The notes under the pieces were generated by a model. The model saw nothing but the letters and a program-made list of their open reading frames with translations, was not told the DNA's origin and ran no database searches. This document shows, one piece after another, positions 29,143 to 36,936 of a DNA stretch of 64,000 nucleotides. Position numbers and translations under genes: made by a program. Origin of the DNA: Actinomycetaceae bacterium (GTDB lineage Bacteria > Actinomycetota > Actinomycetes > Actinomycetales > Actinomycetaceae); contig JAUMZK010000002.1 of NCBI GenBank assembly GCA_030528145.1, positions 105,431 through 169,430 on the forward strand, written 5' to 3'. Each line of letters opens with the position of its first letter. Within the stretch, counting starts at the first letter, position 1.

Positions 29143-30264
29143 GTGTCCATAGATTTTCCTGCAGAAATTGACCAGTTGCGTCACAAGCTACACCAAATCG
29201 AGACCGTGACGGATTTGCCGGGGTTACGCGCCAAAATTGCGGAACTATCGCAACAAGCCGGTGCTCCCGATTTGTGGGATGACCCCGAAAAAGCGCAACA
29301 AGTAACATCGCGGCTTTCCCATGCTCAAAGCGAACTAGAACGCATTGAAAAGCTAGCAGGACGGCTGGACGACGTCGAAACAATGGTGGAACTGGCGGGC
29401 GAAAGCGAGCCAGACGAAACAGAAATGATACTGGAAGAAGCTGGGGGCGACCTCGAAAAATTAGCTGCCGACCTGGGCGCTCTGGAAATCCGCACCCTCC
29501 TGTCCGGCGAATATGATGAACGCAACGCAGTGGTAACTATACGCTCGGGCGCGGGTGGGGTAGACGCCGCCGACTTCGCGGAAATGCTGCTGCGCATGTA
29601 TACCCGCTGGGCCGAACGCAAAGGGTATACGTACAAAATAATGGACACTTCCTACGCCGAAGAAGCGGGTATAAAATCGGCAACGTTCCAGGTAGAAGCC
29701 CCTTACGCGTACGGAACTTTGTCTGTCGAGGGCGGCACCCACCGTTTGGTGCGAATCAGCCCGTTTAATTCCCAAGGCAAACGACAAACGTCGTTTGCGG
29801 CGGTAGAGGTTATTCCACTGATCGAGTCGAGCGACCATATTGACATTCCCGAAAGTGAAATAAAAGTGGACGTGTTCCGCTCCTCTGGTCCCGGTGGGCA
29901 ATCGGTGAATACTACAGACTCGGCGGTGCGCATGACCCACATTCCCACCGGCATTGTGGTTTCCATGCAGGACGAAAAATCGCAGATTCAGAACCGGGCG
30001 GCGGCGTTGCGCGTGCTGCAATCAAAATTGTTGGCGCGCCGCCACGAAGAAGAACAAGCTAAGAAACGGGAATTGGCGGGGGACATAAAAGCTGCTTGGG
30101 GCGACCAAATGCGGTCTTACGTTTTGCAGCCCTATCAGATGGTGAAAGACTTGCGTTCGGGGTACGAATCGGGCAATACGTCCTCGGTATTTGATGGTGA
30201 AATAGACGGATTTATTGACGCCGGCATACGTTGGCGTAAAGCCCAGGAAAGTCCCGAAAAGTAA
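29143..30264 (+). CDS. prfB: Peptide chain release factor 2
   Basis: Terminates translation at UGA/UAA. The 373-residue protein from GTG 29143 has the tripeptide recognition region (SPF near 205) and the peptidyl-transferase loop [17 protein letters not shown] near 246. The in-frame UGA and +1 frameshift used by many bacteria near codon 26 are absent; the frame is continuous. First gene of the prfB-ftsE-ftsX-peptidase-smpB-ssrA string conserved in actinobacteria. Confidence 0.97.
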   Translation: MSIDFPAEIDQLRHKLHQIETVTDLPGLRAKIAELSQQAGAPDLWDDPEKAQQVTSRLSHAQSELERIEKLAGRLDDVETMVELAGESEPDETEMILEEAGGDLEKLAADLGALEIRTLLSGEYDERNAVVTIRSGAGGVDAADFAEMLLRMYTRWAERKGYTYKIMDTSYAEEAGIKSATFQVEAPYAYGTLSVEGGTHRLVRISPFNSQGKRQTSFAAVEVIPLIESSDHIDIPESEIKVDVFRSSGPGGQSVNTTDSAVRMTHIPTGIVVSMQDEKSQIQNRAAALRVLQSKLLARRHEEEQAKKRELAGDIKAAWGDQMRSYVLQPYQMVKDLRSGYESGNTSSVFDGEIDGFIDAGIRWRKAQESPEK

Positions 30265-30361
30265 GTGACGGCCACAAAAATTGGCTCTTTGTGCGTGTCA
30301 GAGTGAAAAAGGTTCCGCGCCCCTTTAGCCTAAATACGTATAGCAACTTGAACGGGGACCT

Positions 30362-31051
30362 ATGATTACTTTCGACCATGTGTCAATGGTCTACAAAAAG
30401 GGCGCCAAGCCCGCCCTAGATGACGTGTGCGTAAACATCGAAAAAGGCGAGTTCGTGTTTCTGGTAGGACAGTCCGGATCAGGTAAATCGACCTTCTTAA
30501 ACTTGGTATTGCGCAGCATCCGACCCACTTCAGGCACGCTATACGTGGCTGGAAAAGACGTGACTAAACTAAGCTACCGGCGCGTACCCATGCTGCGCCG
30601 CCAAATAGGGACGGTGTTTCAAGACTACGCCCTGCTAGATAACAAAAACGTTTTTGACAATGTGGCAATATCACTACAAGTTGTTGGCAAACCCCGCCAC
30701 GTCGTAAAAACCGAAGTTCCCCGCGTCCTCGAAATGGTGGGTTTGGACGGCAAGTCCAAACGCTATCCCCACCAGCTCTCTGGCGGTGAACAACAACGGG
30801 TGGCTATTGCGAGGGCGATGGCGGACCGTCCGGCACTGCTGCTGGCTGACGAACCTACCGGCAACTTGGATCCGTCCACATCGCTGGGAATCATGGGATT
30901 GTTGGACCGCATTAACCGCATGGGCACAACCGTGCTCATGGCTACGCACGACGATGAAATTGTTGATGCCATGCGCAAACGCGTAATTGAGTTAGTTGAC
31001 GGCAAGGTTGAACGCGACCAAGAACGTGGCGTTTACGGGGCCGGAAGGTAG
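30362..31051 (+). CDS. ftsE: Cell-division ABC ATPase FtsE
   Basis: ATPase partner of FtsX at the division site. The 229-residue protein has Walker [10 protein letters not shown] at 36-44, signature [16 protein letters not shown] near 140, and Walker [14 protein letters not shown] near 160. The FtsEX complex transmits ATP-driven shape changes to a periplasmic wall hydrolase; the M23 gene two places downstream is the obvious partner. Confidence 0.96.
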   Translation: MITFDHVSMVYKKGAKPALDDVCVNIEKGEFVFLVGQSGSGKSTFLNLVLRSIRPTSGTLYVAGKDVTKLSYRRVPMLRRQIGTVFQDYALLDNKNVFDNVAISLQVVGKPRHVVKTEVPRVLEMVGLDGKSKRYPHQLSGGEQQRVAIARAMADRPALLLADEPTGNLDPSTSLGIMGLLDRINRMGTTVLMATHDDEIVDAMRKRVIELVDGKVERDQERGVYGAGR

Positions 31052-31056
31052 AGATT

Positions 31057-31968
31057 ATGCGTTTTTGGTTAGTTATTTCAGAGGCCTTCAAAGGGCTGGT
31101 ACGCAACTGGGTTATGACCGTTTCGGTAGTATTGGTTTCTTTCGTATCCTTACTTTTTGTTGGTGCCGGGGCTTTGGCGCAAATTCAGGTCTCCGAAATG
31201 AAGAACCAGTGGTATTCCAAAGTGGAAGTAACTGTGTCGATGTGTGCGTCCTCGGACGAAGGGAAAACTTGTAAGGGAAAAAAGGCTACCGACGGGCAAA
31301 TAGCGGAAGTGCGCAAACGCTTAGAAAGCGGGGAACTGGCAAAACTGATCCAAAAAGTGACGTTTGTGGATCAAAATCAGGCGTACAAAGAGTTTCAGGA
31401 AATTGCTGAGGGTACGCCACTTTCTGAAGCCACTACCCCAGACATGCTGCCAGTGTCCTTCCGCGTGAAACTTCATGACCCCCAAAAATATCAGGTGATA
31501 GCGGATGAACTGGCGGGTCAAGAAGGCGTGCAATCAGTGCAGGACCAACGCAAAGTGGTGGAACCGCTGTTCAATTTGTTGAACAAGGCGACGCTGTTGT
31601 CGTGGGCGTTGGCGGGGATTATGCTGGTTGCGGCAATTTTGCTGATCGCTACTACTATTCGCGTCGCGGCCTTGTTGCGGCAAAAACGCACCCAAATTAT
31701 GCGCCTGGTGGGGGCGTCGAATTTGTTTATTCAGTTGCCTTTTATTTTGGAGGGCGCCTTGGCAACTTTGATTGGTGCCGTGTTGGCAACTGGTGGGTTG
31801 GCGCTAGGGGTTCACTTTGTTCAGGGGTGGGTGAAGGAATCTTTCCGCTTTATAAAGTTGATTGAGGTTAGTAACGTGCTGTGGCTCAGCCCCTGGCTGG
31901 TAGTTACGGCACTGGTGGTAACTATTGTGGCGTCTGTTGGTTCTTTAGCTAAATACACGAAACTGTGA
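31057..31968 (+). CDS. ftsX: Cell-division protein FtsX
   Basis: Membrane partner of FtsE, 303 residues. One N-terminal membrane helix (MTVSVVLVSFVSLLFVGAG), an extracellular domain of about 130 residues with a Cys pair (CASSDEGKTC), then three membrane helices. The cytoplasmic loop after TM2 (RTQIMRLVGASNLFI) is the classic MacB/FtsX signature. Starts 5 bp after ftsE. Confidence 0.95.
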   Translation: MRFWLVISEAFKGLVRNWVMTVSVVLVSFVSLLFVGAGALAQIQVSEMKNQWYSKVEVTVSMCASSDEGKTCKGKKATDGQIAEVRKRLESGELAKLIQKVTFVDQNQAYKEFQEIAEGTPLSEATTPDMLPVSFRVKLHDPQKYQVIADELAGQEGVQSVQDQRKVVEPLFNLLNKATLLSWALAGIMLVAAILLIATTIRVAALLRQKRTQIMRLVGASNLFIQLPFILEGALATLIGAVLATGGLALGVHFVQGWVKESFRFIKLIEVSNVLWLSPWLVVTALVVTIVASVGSLAKYTKL

Positions 31969-31976
31969 GGGATAAA

Positions 31977-33224
31977 ATGCGCGCTAAAAAAATGCTTGCT
32001 GCTTTCGCGATTTTGCCAATACTGGTGGGTGTGATGCTTCCGGCTAACGCCTCCGACCCGGTTAAAGGCAAAGAGGAGGCAACGCGCAAACAGGCGCGTG
32101 CGAATGCCGCCCTCGAAGGGATAAATAAAGAATTGGCGGGAGTGTTCCGAAAGAAAGCGGAATTGGATGCGAAAGTTCCGGTGGCGCGCAAAAAGGTCGA
32201 GGATGCCCGCGCCCGTGCTGGTGCTGCCGAACGTGACCACCAGAAGGTAGTTAACGACCTCGCAGTGGCACGTGCGGAAGCAGAAAAGATTGCGCAAAAA
32301 ATTGCGGAAGATTCCGCAAAAGCTGATGTTGTGCGCAAGCAAATAGGGGCTTTGGCGGCGAAAACTTATCGGGATGGGGGGACTGATTCGACGCTCAGCT
32401 TGGCGTTGACTTCCGCTACCACTGAAGACTTCACGAAGGCTGCTAGCGCGGCTAATCAAGCTAGCCAAAATGGGACACTTACTATTCAAAAACTGCGCTC
32501 TCAAATTGCGAAGTCGAAGAACCAGGAGGACCGTCAAAAAGCGTTGGCGGACCAGATAAAAGTGAAGGAACAGGCGGCAAAATCCTTGGCGGATAAGGCG
32601 AAAGCCGCGAAGGATGCGGAAGAAAAAGAATTGGCTTCGCTCGATGCGCTGCAGGCACAAAGCGCGAAAGCGGCTGCCGATCTTAATCAGCGCAAGGGAC
32701 AGGCGCAAAAAGAACTCGAAGCGGCACAAGCCGAAATAACTAAATTCCAGCAACAGATTCAGCAGATTGATGCGCAAAACCGGTCCGGTGGGGTAGTGTC
32801 AGCCCGTCCGGCGCCCTCGGGAGGAATATTCATTCGCCCTTATAACGGACCGTTGTATGTGACATCGCCGTATGGGTATCGGGTCCACCCGGTAGTGGGA
32901 ACTCGCATTTTGCATGCGGGCGTGGACCTGGGGGCGGGCTGTGGAGTGCCGCAGTTCGCGACGGCGGACGGCGTGGTTTCTGAAGCCGGGTGGTTTGACA
33001 CGGGCGGCAATGGAGTGTTCATAAACCATGGGATGATTGGCGGAAATTCGTACGTGACTGGGCACTTGCATTTGTCGCGTATTGACGTGTCGGTGGGGCA
33101 GCACGTGCGGCAGGGGCAGCAGATTGGACTGACTGGGGCCACGGGGCGGGTAACGGGGTGCCATGCCCACTACGAAATTCATCGGAATGGGGTCACCATT
33201 GATCCGATGACGATGTTGCGGTAA
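31977..33224 (+). CDS. Secreted M23 peptidoglycan peptidase with coiled coil (EnvC/RipC-like)
   Basis: Predicted wall hydrolase or hydrolase activator driven by FtsEX. Start at ATG 31977 (GAGGGATAAA upstream). Signal peptide about residues 1-25 (KMLAAFAILPILVGVMLPANA), a long Lys/Glu/Ala-rich coiled coil (30-265), then an M23/LytM domain from about 285: HAGVDLGAGCG, SYVTGHLHLSR and CHAHYEI contain the zinc-site H..D and HxH residues. The intact HxH suggests catalytic competence. Confidence 0.9.
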   Translation: MRAKKMLAAFAILPILVGVMLPANASDPVKGKEEATRKQARANAALEGINKELAGVFRKKAELDAKVPVARKKVEDARARAGAAERDHQKVVNDLAVARAEAEKIAQKIAEDSAKADVVRKQIGALAAKTYRDGGTDSTLSLALTSATTEDFTKAASAANQASQNGTLTIQKLRSQIAKSKNQEDRQKALADQIKVKEQAAKSLADKAKAAKDAEEKELASLDALQAQSAKAAADLNQRKGQAQKELEAAQAEITKFQQQIQQIDAQNRSGGVVSARPAPSGGIFIRPYNGPLYVTSPYGYRVHPVVGTRILHAGVDLGAGCGVPQFATADGVVSEAGWFDTGGNGVFINHGMIGGNSYVTGHLHLSRIDVSVGQHVRQGQQIGLTGATGRVTGCHAHYEIHRNGVTIDPMTMLR

Positions 33225-33236
33225 TAATTACTAGTT

Positions 33237-33764
33237 ATGGTAAAGAACTGGAAGCAGGACCAAGCGCCAAAAATGACTGCGGCGCAAAAAGCGAAAGCTG
33301 AAGCTGACGCGGTAAAGGTTATTGCGCGCAATAAGAAGGCTCGCCACGATTACCATATTGAGGACACGTATGAGGCGGGTTTGGCGCTCATGGGGACGGA
33401 AGTGAAGGCCTTGCGGATGGGGCGGGCGTCGCTGAATGAGGCGTGGGTGGAGCTGTGGCGTGGGGAAGCCTGGCTGCAAGGCGCTATGATTCCTGAGTAT
33501 CTGAATGGTTCGTGGACTAACCACACGCCCAAGCGCAAACGTAAACTGCTGTTGCACAAACGCGAGTTGGCGAAATTGGCGCGTGGGGTGGCTGCGAAAG
33601 GCTACACTGTTATTCCTTTGGAACTGTATTTTGTGCGTGGGCGTGCCAAAGTACAGATCGCATTAGCACATGGCAAACACGAATGGGATAAACGCCAAGC
33701 TTTGAAGGAAGCACAGGACAAACGCGAAACTGCGCGGGCGCTAGCGGAACGCAATCGGCGTTAA
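33237..33764 (+). CDS. smpB: SsrA-binding protein SmpB
   Basis: Binds tmRNA and delivers it to stalled ribosomes. Full-length at 175 residues. Family motifs: NKKARHDYHIEDTYEAGLAL, GTEVKALRMGRASLNEAW, HTPKRKRKLLLHKREL and a basic tail (KRETARALAERNRR) that enters the mRNA channel. The tmRNA gene follows 143 bp later. An N-terminal extension (KNWKQDQAPKMTAAQKAKA) is longer than in many SmpBs. Confidence 0.96.
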   Translation: MVKNWKQDQAPKMTAAQKAKAEADAVKVIARNKKARHDYHIEDTYEAGLALMGTEVKALRMGRASLNEAWVELWRGEAWLQGAMIPEYLNGSWTNHTPKRKRKLLLHKRELAKLARGVAAKGYTVIPLELYFVRGRAKVQIALAHGKHEWDKRQALKEAQDKRETARALAERNRR

Positions 33765-33880
33765 CTGTCGTTATTACGAGGGCGGCTGGGCGGGTAGCGT
33801 TGGATAGTTACGTGGGCGGTGTCGCGGTAAGTGGCTGGATTGGCTTGAGTGTGCATGGGTTTATCGATACGATTACTGTT

Positions 33881-33896
33881 TGTAACAGTTGTTACA
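33881..33896 (+). promoter_or_regulatory. Palindrome ahead of tmRNA
   Basis: TGTAACA-gt-TGTTACA, a perfect 7-2-7 inverted repeat ending 11 bases before the tmRNA 5' end. TACACA within and after its right arm is well placed as a -10 box. It may be an operator or part of the ssrA promoter; no -35 of good quality is seen. Confidence 0.5.
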
Positions 33897-33907
33897 CAAC
33901 TTCATAA

Positions 33908-34283
33908 GGGGACGATCGGTTTCGACGTTGGTTGTCAGCTTGAGGGAAGCGGGTCGAGGACGTGAGGTCCGCTCGTAAACGCTCTTCACAAAACAATAAG
34001 TGCTGAACATAACCGCACTGATTTCGCCCTCGCTGCCTAATTTAAGCGAGCTTGCGAATCCGTCAGCCTAGGGGTTGCTTTCGACCTAGTTTCTGGCGTC
34101 GTCTAGGAAGCCACTGGCTACCTTGCATGTTGTCGGCAAGGTGGCGACTTTTTGGCAACTGGGTCCGTCAAACATCTGGTTTGCGTGAATGTTTGGGACC
34201 AAGAAAATCGCTAGCAAACTGCACCCGGAGAAGTCTCAGGGGGCAGCTAACGGACGCGGGTTCGATTCCCGCCGTCTCCACCA
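33908..34283 (+). ncRNA. ssrA: Transfer-messenger RNA
   Basis: Rescues stalled ribosomes and tags nascent peptides for proteolysis. The 5' end GGGGAC pairs with GTCTCC at 34274-34279 to form the acceptor stem; discriminator A and an encoded CCA end the gene at 34283. The T arm GGTTCGATTCC lies at 34258-34268. The tag frame begins with resume codon GCT at 34002. The 3' end borders a foreign island; it remains intact. Confidence 0.96.
34002..34040 (+). CDS. tmRNA proteolysis-tag reading frame
   Basis: GCT GAA CAT ... GCC TAA encodes AEHNRTDFALAA, close to the actinobacterial tag ending YALAA. The codons for the ALA part contain CGCCCTCG, a copy of the window-wide motif. Confidence 0.93.
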   Translation, partial: AEHNRTDFALAA

Positions 34284-34290
34284 ACTAGAT

Positions 34291-34326
34291 GCTGGCTTGG
34301 ATACAATCCAAGCCAGCGTCTTTTTT
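34291..34326 (+). terminator. Rho-independent terminator of ssrA
   Basis: Perfect 12-bp stem GCTGGCTTGGAT / ATCCAAGCCAGC, 3-base loop, then GTCTTTTTT. Starts 7 bp after the encoded CCA. Confidence 0.95.
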
Positions 34327-34330
34327 CATG

Positions 34331-34997
34331 TCCGAAGGCGGGTTTTCCCTTGCAAATGCTGGGTTTAGTGGGGGGGGGAGTGGGGTGGTGCTTGAGAGCG
34401 TTGCGGCAGTGGCCTGGTGGGGCGTTTGGAGGCCGTGGCGAGGGCTCGGATGCCGGATTTAACGGGCTTGTGGGTGGGGCGTCAAAAGGTTCAGGCCAAC
34501 GTCAAAAAGTATGGGCTGGCGTGAAAAGGTCAGCCGGGACGTCAAAAGGTTTTATTTCTCAGGACTGCCGAGGTCCAGCCGATAGAGTATGCGGGGAATT
34601 TAGATGCTAATCACCATATCTGGCTCTGGACGTGCAATGCTTTTTAATGGTTATATGTCCGGTTCCTGGAGTGTTTCTAGGGTGATACCTCAGAAAGAGA
34701 CGGGCTTAGAAACCTCTAACTTGAGGCTTCCGGCTAGAACGCCGTTACCTATCTTGACTGACTCTAGGTCTATAAGTACTACGATCCACTCGTTTTCCCA
34801 ATATTCGGTGGCTTGATACTGACATAGTTGCACTATCTTCCTACTAACTGAGTAACAGGCTCATGTGATTCAAGTGTGATTGGTCACTTCCTTGTAACGT
34901 CAAGCGTGAACCGCATGCAGGTTTGGAGTTATTAGAGGTATCGTTGCCACAAGTGGTTTTCATCACCCCCTACTCGCTGTTTGGATTGGAGAACCTC
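34331..34997. other. Gene-free left end of the island
   Basis: A 667-bp stretch between the tmRNA terminator and the peptide precursor. It starts with a G-rich run (about 34368-34388) and contains the 20-bp-period repeats. Open frames here have atypical composition and no ribosome site, so no gene is called. The last 150 bases must hold the promoter of the peptide locus; no clear boxes were recognised. Confidence 0.5.
34481..34550. repeat. Four repeats with exact 20-bp period (iteron-like)
   Basis: GTCAAAAGGT at 34481, GTCAAAAAGT at 34501, GTGAAAAGGT at 34521 and GTCAAAAGGT at 34541, spaced exactly 20 bp, with variable spacers. Arrays of this period resemble plasmid iterons or stacked operator sites. 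They lie within the first 270 bp of the island, in the 34331-34997 gap, in which I see no convincing gene. Confidence 0.6.
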
Positions 34998-35105
34998 ATG
35001 GACATGACGCTAATCGCAGAGGAGAAGCACTTCTCGGCAGAATCCGCTGTAGCACCGGGCGGCTGGTGCTGCTGCTGGTGCTGGGTCAATATCTTCAACT
35101 TCTGA
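34998..35105 (+). CDS. Streptolysin-S-like (TOMM/LAP) precursor peptide candidate
   Basis: A 35-residue peptide, MDMTLIAEEKHFSAESAVAP followed by GGWCCCWCWVNIFNF. The AVAPGG junction and the adjoining Cys run match the layout of SagA-type precursors, where the leader ends in VAPGG and a Cys/Ser/Thr-rich core is cyclised to azol(in)es. The core here has four Cys and three Trp and lacks Ser/Thr. Start at ATG 34998 is favoured by GGAG six bases upstream; an in-frame upstream start would add 25 residues. It is followed by a 17-bp hairpin, an ABC exporter and a YcaO gene, all in the same orientation. Too short for routine gene calling. Confidence 0.72.
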   Translation: MDMTLIAEEKHFSAESAVAPGGWCCCWCWVNIFNF

Positions 35106-35113
35106 TGAGAATT

Positions 35114-35150
35114 CGATGTATGGTGCGCAAATTTTGCGCACCATACATCG
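35114..35150 (+). terminator. Hairpin after the precursor gene
   Basis: Perfect 17-bp arms CGATGTATGGTGCGCAA / TTGCGCACCATACATCG with a 3-base loop, 8 bp after the precursor stop. Probably a partial terminator or stabiliser that lets the precursor be made in excess of the downstream genes, as known for sagA. Confidence 0.85.
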
Positions 35151-35170
35151 CTTAAATTTATCGAGAATCC

Positions 35171-36151
35171 ATGCAAAACAACGACTCGAACGCAGAAGCG
35201 GTGGACATGTTAGAAGTATCCGCCAAAACTGATAAGTGCGTACGGAAGAAGATCGCTTCAGTCTCTGGTCTTGTAAAAGTTTACAACGGCGTCAGTGTAG
35301 TCAATGAGATATCCTTCGACCTCCTGGCTGGTGAGACTACTATTCTCGTGGGGCCAAATGGGTCCGGCAAGACGACCACTATGGAGATGCTTGTTGGGCT
35401 GCGAACCCCAACTAAAGGTTCGGTTAGAATCATCAATATCCCAGTTGTCCCCGGTGGAGAACATAGGTTCTATACTGGAGTTCAACTTCAGAGTTCTGGT
35501 CTTCCCTCGCGAATTAAAACTAGGGAAGTGATACGCGCTACTGAATGTTTATACTCAGATCCTGCAGACTGGTGCGCAATGGCATCGAAGCTTGGCGTTG
35601 ATAATTACCTTGACAAAACGGTCGACAATCTATCTGGAGGTCAGCGACGGCGTCTTGATATCTTGTGTGCTGCTATTGGTCATCCTTCTTTGCTCGTGCT
35701 TGATGAACCCACCTCTGGTGTTGACCCTGAAGGACGTTCGGTCGTCTGGGATTTTGTGCGTTCCCTAACCTCCGAAGGTTGTGCGGTACTAGCGTCAACT
35801 CATGACATGGCTGAAGCGGAAGCATTTGCAGATGTACTTCTTGTCATGGATAGAGGGAAGATTCGTCTTAATGGCGGCGTCGACGAGGTTCTAGCAAGTC
35901 TTGGCGGGGATCGGAGACTTCGCATAACGGAACCAACTGAACATATAACTGATTGGGTAAAGAAGTCAGGTCTAAGCTACGGCCATACTGGATCGTCTAT
36001 CGTTGCTATCGGAAGCGTGGACGCGATTGCTGACCTATCCGCTCAACTACATCACCTAGACAGTGCTGCTGATATATTAACCGGCCCGGTTAGGCTTGAA
36101 GACGTATTTGCTGTCATTACAGGTGCAGAACAAATGTCCGGAGGCGAATGA
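35171..36151 (+). CDS. ABC transporter ATPase of the peptide locus (SagG-like)
   Basis: ATPase of a CcmA/DrrA-type exporter, 326 residues. An N-terminal extension of about 30 residues precedes the ABC domain. Walker A GPNGSGKTTT near 60, LSGGQRRRLD near 157, Walker B LLVLDEPTSGVDP near 177, His switch STHDMAEAEAF near 211. The C-terminal 90 residues are an accessory domain. The stop overlaps the permease start (ATGA). Likely exports or gives immunity to the modified peptide; base composition is less GC-rich than the host core. Confidence 0.88.
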   Translation: MQNNDSNAEAVDMLEVSAKTDKCVRKKIASVSGLVKVYNGVSVVNEISFDLLAGETTILVGPNGSGKTTTMEMLVGLRTPTKGSVRIINIPVVPGGEHRFYTGVQLQSSGLPSRIKTREVIRATECLYSDPADWCAMASKLGVDNYLDKTVDNLSGGQRRRLDILCAAIGHPSLLVLDEPTSGVDPEGRSVVWDFVRSLTSEGCAVLASTHDMAEAEAFADVLLVMDRGKIRLNGGVDEVLASLGGDRRLRITEPTEHITDWVKKSGLSYGHTGSSIVAIGSVDAIADLSAQLHHLDSAADILTGPVRLEDVFAVITGAEQMSGGE

Positions 36152-36930
36152 TGATGGTGCAGCATGGCAAGGCCGGATCACAACTAAAGATATTATGGGT
36201 ATGGTATAAGCAAGAACTTGTGCTTTTGTTTAGAGAACCGGTAGCAGTATTCTTTTCACTGGCTTTTCCGGTCATCATTTACATGTTCATCGGTGTCCCG
36301 TACGCAGAAGAAATACTTCCTGGAACTCAAATCAAGTTTATTGATATGATGTTTCCTTCACTTGTTGGAACAGTAGCTGCGAATCTACTACTTATGGGAT
36401 TGCCGGTCTATGTTGCGGAATTACGTGCACGGCAGGTAGACAAGAGATATCGCTCGCTACCGCTATCTGGGTTGAATTTTGGTTCTGCGGTGATTCTAGC
36501 GATGCTTACACTAACCATCGCTGCTTCTAGTCTCATTGTTCTAATTGTTAGCCTTATGCACGGTCTTCGTCAGGAAGCGACTAACCCTATGTTCCTGATG
36601 CTGAACGTAGGACTTATCGCATTGTTATGCGCTATTGGCTTTTTCCTTGGGACGCTACCATTAGGAACACGCACAATAAATGCCCTCACCGCCGCAGTAT
36701 TTTTCGTCATGTTTTTCGGCTCCGGCGCAGCGGCTCCGCTAGATGCACTGCCAAAAGTCTTACAGAAGATAATGGAGTGGAACCCACTAAAAATCTGGTT
36801 CGACTGTCTTGTGTCCTTGTATACAAGTTCGCCGTTCCCATCGGGCGGTGCTTGGAAGCTTGCCATCACTTTTGTTCTGGGGCTCATTCTTGGATTGATC
36901 GCTCTCAGAAATTGGCGCAGAACGGAGTAA
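36148..36930 (+). CDS. ABC-2 type permease of the peptide locus (SagH/SagI-like)
   Basis: Membrane half of the exporter, 260 residues, six predicted membrane helices: around 27-45, 65-85, 110-130, 145-165, 170-190 and 230-250. The N-terminal amphipathic segment (WYKQELVLLFREPVAVFF) is standard for ABC-2 permeases. Overlaps the ATPase gene by 4 bp. Only one permease is present, whereas sag-type clusters have two; it may homodimerise. Confidence 0.85.
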   Translation: MMMVQHGKAGSQLKILWVWYKQELVLLFREPVAVFFSLAFPVIIYMFIGVPYAEEILPGTQIKFIDMMFPSLVGTVAANLLLMGLPVYVAELRARQVDKRYRSLPLSGLNFGSAVILAMLTLTIAASSLIVLIVSLMHGLRQEATNPMFLMLNVGLIALLCAIGFFLGTLPLGTRTINALTAAVFFVMFFGSGAAAPLDALPKVLQKIMEWNPLKIWFDCLVSLYTSSPFPSGGAWKLAITFVLGLILGLIALRNWRRTE

Positions 36931-36936
36931 CCTTCA

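Noticed and set aside
29143..29300. Programmed +1 frameshift in prfB
   Set aside because: The frame is continuous from GTG 29143 and no in-frame UGA or CUUUGA-type site is present.
34350..34816. Two open frames in the gap after the tmRNA (starting near 34350 and 34604)
   Set aside because: No ribosome site, odd composition, overlap with the 20-bp-period repeats, and no recognisable motif.
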